Shown here: piece after piece, positions 62,738-64,000 of the stretch
Position numbering within the stretch: position 1 is the stretch's first letter
Layout of the letters: every line of letters begins with the position of its first letter
Assembly (NCBI RefSeq): GCF_039969785.1
Contig: NZ_JBDVNC010000016.1
Location: 124,001-188,000 of the forward strand
Direction of reading: 5' to 3'
Length of the DNA: 64,000 nt
From: Shimia sp039969785
GTDB taxonomy: Bacteria; Pseudomonadota; Alphaproteobacteria; Rhodobacterales; Rhodobacteraceae
The notes under the pieces: generated by a model
What the model was told of the DNA's origin: nothing
Database searches by the model: none
What the model saw: only the letters and a program-made list of their open reading frames with translations
Made by a program: the position numbers and the translations under genes

Positions 62738-63727
62738 ATGGTTAATATTGGTATTCTGGGATGTGGCCGCATCGGTCAGGTCCACGCGAGATCGGTCGCA
62801 CAATCCGAAGGCGCGGTCGTCACAGTCGTCGCAGACGCGTTTGAAGCCCCCGCTGCAGAGCTGGCTGCCCGGATCGGGTGTCAGGTGTTGGACGCAGACG
62901 CGCTGATCCAAAGCGCCGACGTTGACGCGGTGATCATCGGCACGCCGACCGACACACATTACGATCTGATCCACGCAGCCGCCAAGGCTGGCAAGGCGAT
63001 CTTCTGCGAAAAACCTGTCGACATGTCTGCAGATCGCATTCGCGATTGCATCAAGGCCGTCGAAACGTCGGGTGTCGCATTTATGACCGCGTTTAACCGA
63101 CGGTTCGATCCGAATTTCGCCAATGTGCGCGCCCGTATCACCGCTGGTGAAATTGGCAATGTTGAGCTGGTGACAATCCAGTCGCGCGATCCCTCCCCAC
63201 CCCCGATCAGCTATATCAAATCCTCTGGTGGTTTGTTCCGGGACATGATGATCCACGATCTGGATATGGCTCGTTTCCTCTTGGGCGAAGAACCTGTCAG
63301 CGTCTACGCGGTCGGATCGTCTTTGGTGGATCCAGCCATCGGTGAGGCTGGCGATGTCGACACTGCAGCCGTGACCCTGACCACCGCGTCCGGAAAGATC
63401 TGCCAGATCTCCAACTCACGCCGGGCCACATATGGCTATGACCAACGCATCGAGGTGCATGGTGCCAATGGTATGTTGCGCGCCGAAAACATGCTGGAAA
63501 ACACCGTCGAGTCCGCCACCGAATCCGGTTTCCGCCGGGCTCCTGCACAGCACTTCTTTCTGGAACGTTACGAGGCAGCATATCGGGCTGAAATCGCCGA
63601 ATTCGTGACAGCTCTGAATGCCGGTTCGCAGGCTAACCCAAGCATTCACGACGGGTTGCGTGCGCAAGTTCTGGCAGATGCGGCAACCAAATCATACGAA
63701 ACAGGCAAGCCGGTTTCTGTTCGCTGA
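62738..63727 (+). CDS. iolG: Inositol 2-dehydrogenase (IolG), Gfo/Idh/MocA family
   Basis: 329 residues. NAD motif GILGCGRIGQVHA, the catalytic-Lys block FCEKPVDMS, and the active-site region SGGLFRDMMIHDLDMARFL with Asp/His. It oxidises myo-inositol to 2-keto-inositol, the first pathway step, although its gene is last in the operon. No dehydratase gene (iolE) follows before the terminator. Confidence 0.93.
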   Translation: MVNIGILGCGRIGQVHARSVAQSEGAVVTVVADAFEAPAAELAARIGCQVLDADALIQSADVDAVIIGTPTDTHYDLIHAAAKAGKAIFCEKPVDMSADRIRDCIKAVETSGVAFMTAFNRRFDPNFANVRARITAGEIGNVELVTIQSRDPSPPPISYIKSSGGLFRDMMIHDLDMARFLLGEEPVSVYAVGSSLVDPAIGEAGDVDTAAVTLTTASGKICQISNSRRATYGYDQRIEVHGANGMLRAENMLENTVESATESGFRRAPAQHFFLERYEAAYRAEIAEFVTALNAGSQANPSIHDGLRAQVLADAATKSYETGKPVSVR

Positions 63728-63765
63728 GCCGGAACGCTCAGCTTAAGACCGAATACTAATCCAGG

Positions 63766-63791
63766 AATGGCGGCGTATTGTCCGCCATTCT
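63766..63791. terminator. Hairpin between iolG and the convergent marR-like gene
   Basis: The perfect 9-bp stem GAATGGCGG/CCGCCATTC has an 8-base loop in the 73-base gap between convergent genes. The tail is TTCGC, so the U tract is poor. Confidence 0.6.
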
Positions 63792-63800
63792 TCGCCCGCC

Positions 63801-64000
63801 TCAGTCTTTCGGCGCATCAGGTGCAGCCGCGTGTGAGGCCAATGCTTTGCCCAGCAACGTCAAAAATTGCTCGGCTTCATCCTGATCAAGACCGCAGAAA
63901 ATATCGTCCTGAACTTCGCGGATCATCGGCGTTAGCACCTGCAAAACCCGCGCGCCCTCTTCAGTTAGACTTACCTCGCGGGCGCGCCGGTCTCGTCGGC
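63801..64000 (-). CDS. MarR-family regulator, C-terminal part (5' end outside window)
   Basis: The minus-strand frame runs from the window edge to TGA at 63801, about 66 codons. It begins in the wing of a MarR helix-turn-helix (DRRAREVSLTEEGARVLQ) and ends in the long dimerisation helix (QDEAEQFLTLLGKALASHA). Target unknown; it is convergent with the inositol operon. Confidence 0.82.
   Translation of the reverse strand, partial: RRDRRAREVSLTEEGARVLQVLTPMIREVQDDIFCGLDQDEAEQFLTLLGKALASHAAAPDAPKD

Overview
This window looks like chromosomal DNA of a marine alphaproteobacterium of the Rhodobacteraceae (Roseobacter group). The evidence is gene content: class I lysyl-tRNA synthetase, EttA, PiT phosphate carrier, KorAB-type oxidoreductase, an Entner-Doudoroff-type galactose route, an inositol cluster and ubiUVT. 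GC content is high by eye and no tRNA, rRNA, CRISPR array or intact insertion sequence was seen. Names rest on motifs and family memory; no database search was run.

Layout. 1-26.4 kb is mostly ordinary chromosome: a C-terminal outer-membrane-type fragment, a LysR regulator, a low-molecular-weight phosphatase facing a sirtuin, a PCuAC copper chaperone with a DUF2946-like partner, rpmB, meaB, hrpB, a Nudix hydrolase, a phosphate carrier, a ketopantoate-reductase-like enzyme, argD-argF, two DMT exporters, a large beta-helix protein without a signal peptide, lysK, dacB with a membrane-anchored phosphatase-like protein, nadD, a MarR-GNAT fusion and a second copper locus (DUF2946-like plus YcnI). 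ettA follows at 26.5 kb.

28.2-29.7 kb is an AT-rich island. It carries what I read as a DarT1-type DNA ADP-ribosyltransferase toxin and its NADAR-type antitoxin. The toxin 5' end is one base out of frame. After small genes comes a three-gene operon (32.3-37.0 kb) for a 2-oxoacid:ferredoxin oxidoreductase with a GltD-like flavoprotein carrying ferredoxin-type clusters.

37.2-48.8 kb is a galactoside utilisation locus. An ABC importer, an NAD-dependent GH4 alpha-galactosidase, a GH42 beta-galactosidase, an SDR sugar dehydrogenase, an SMP-30 lactonase, DgoK and DgoA lie on the minus strand, with a divergent IclR regulator and the transporter ATPase. Together they would take alpha- or beta-galactosides to pyruvate and glyceraldehyde-3-phosphate, but no galactonate dehydratase is present.

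49.0-54.1 kb holds an oxygen-independent ubiquinone cluster: ubiT-ubiU-ubiV-DUF2478 on minus and ubiD-ubiX on plus, diverging from a perfect FNR-type box. 54.2-58.1 kb is decaying DNA: a wrecked RbsB-like sugar-binding protein gene, an intact LacI-family regulator and about 1.7 kb without recognisable genes. The same 14-bp LacI-type palindrome lies between the regulator and the pseudogene and again before iolD, tying the regulator to the inositol operon iolD-iolC-iolB-aldolase-iolG (58.2-63.7 kb; iolE not seen). The window ends inside a MarR-family gene.
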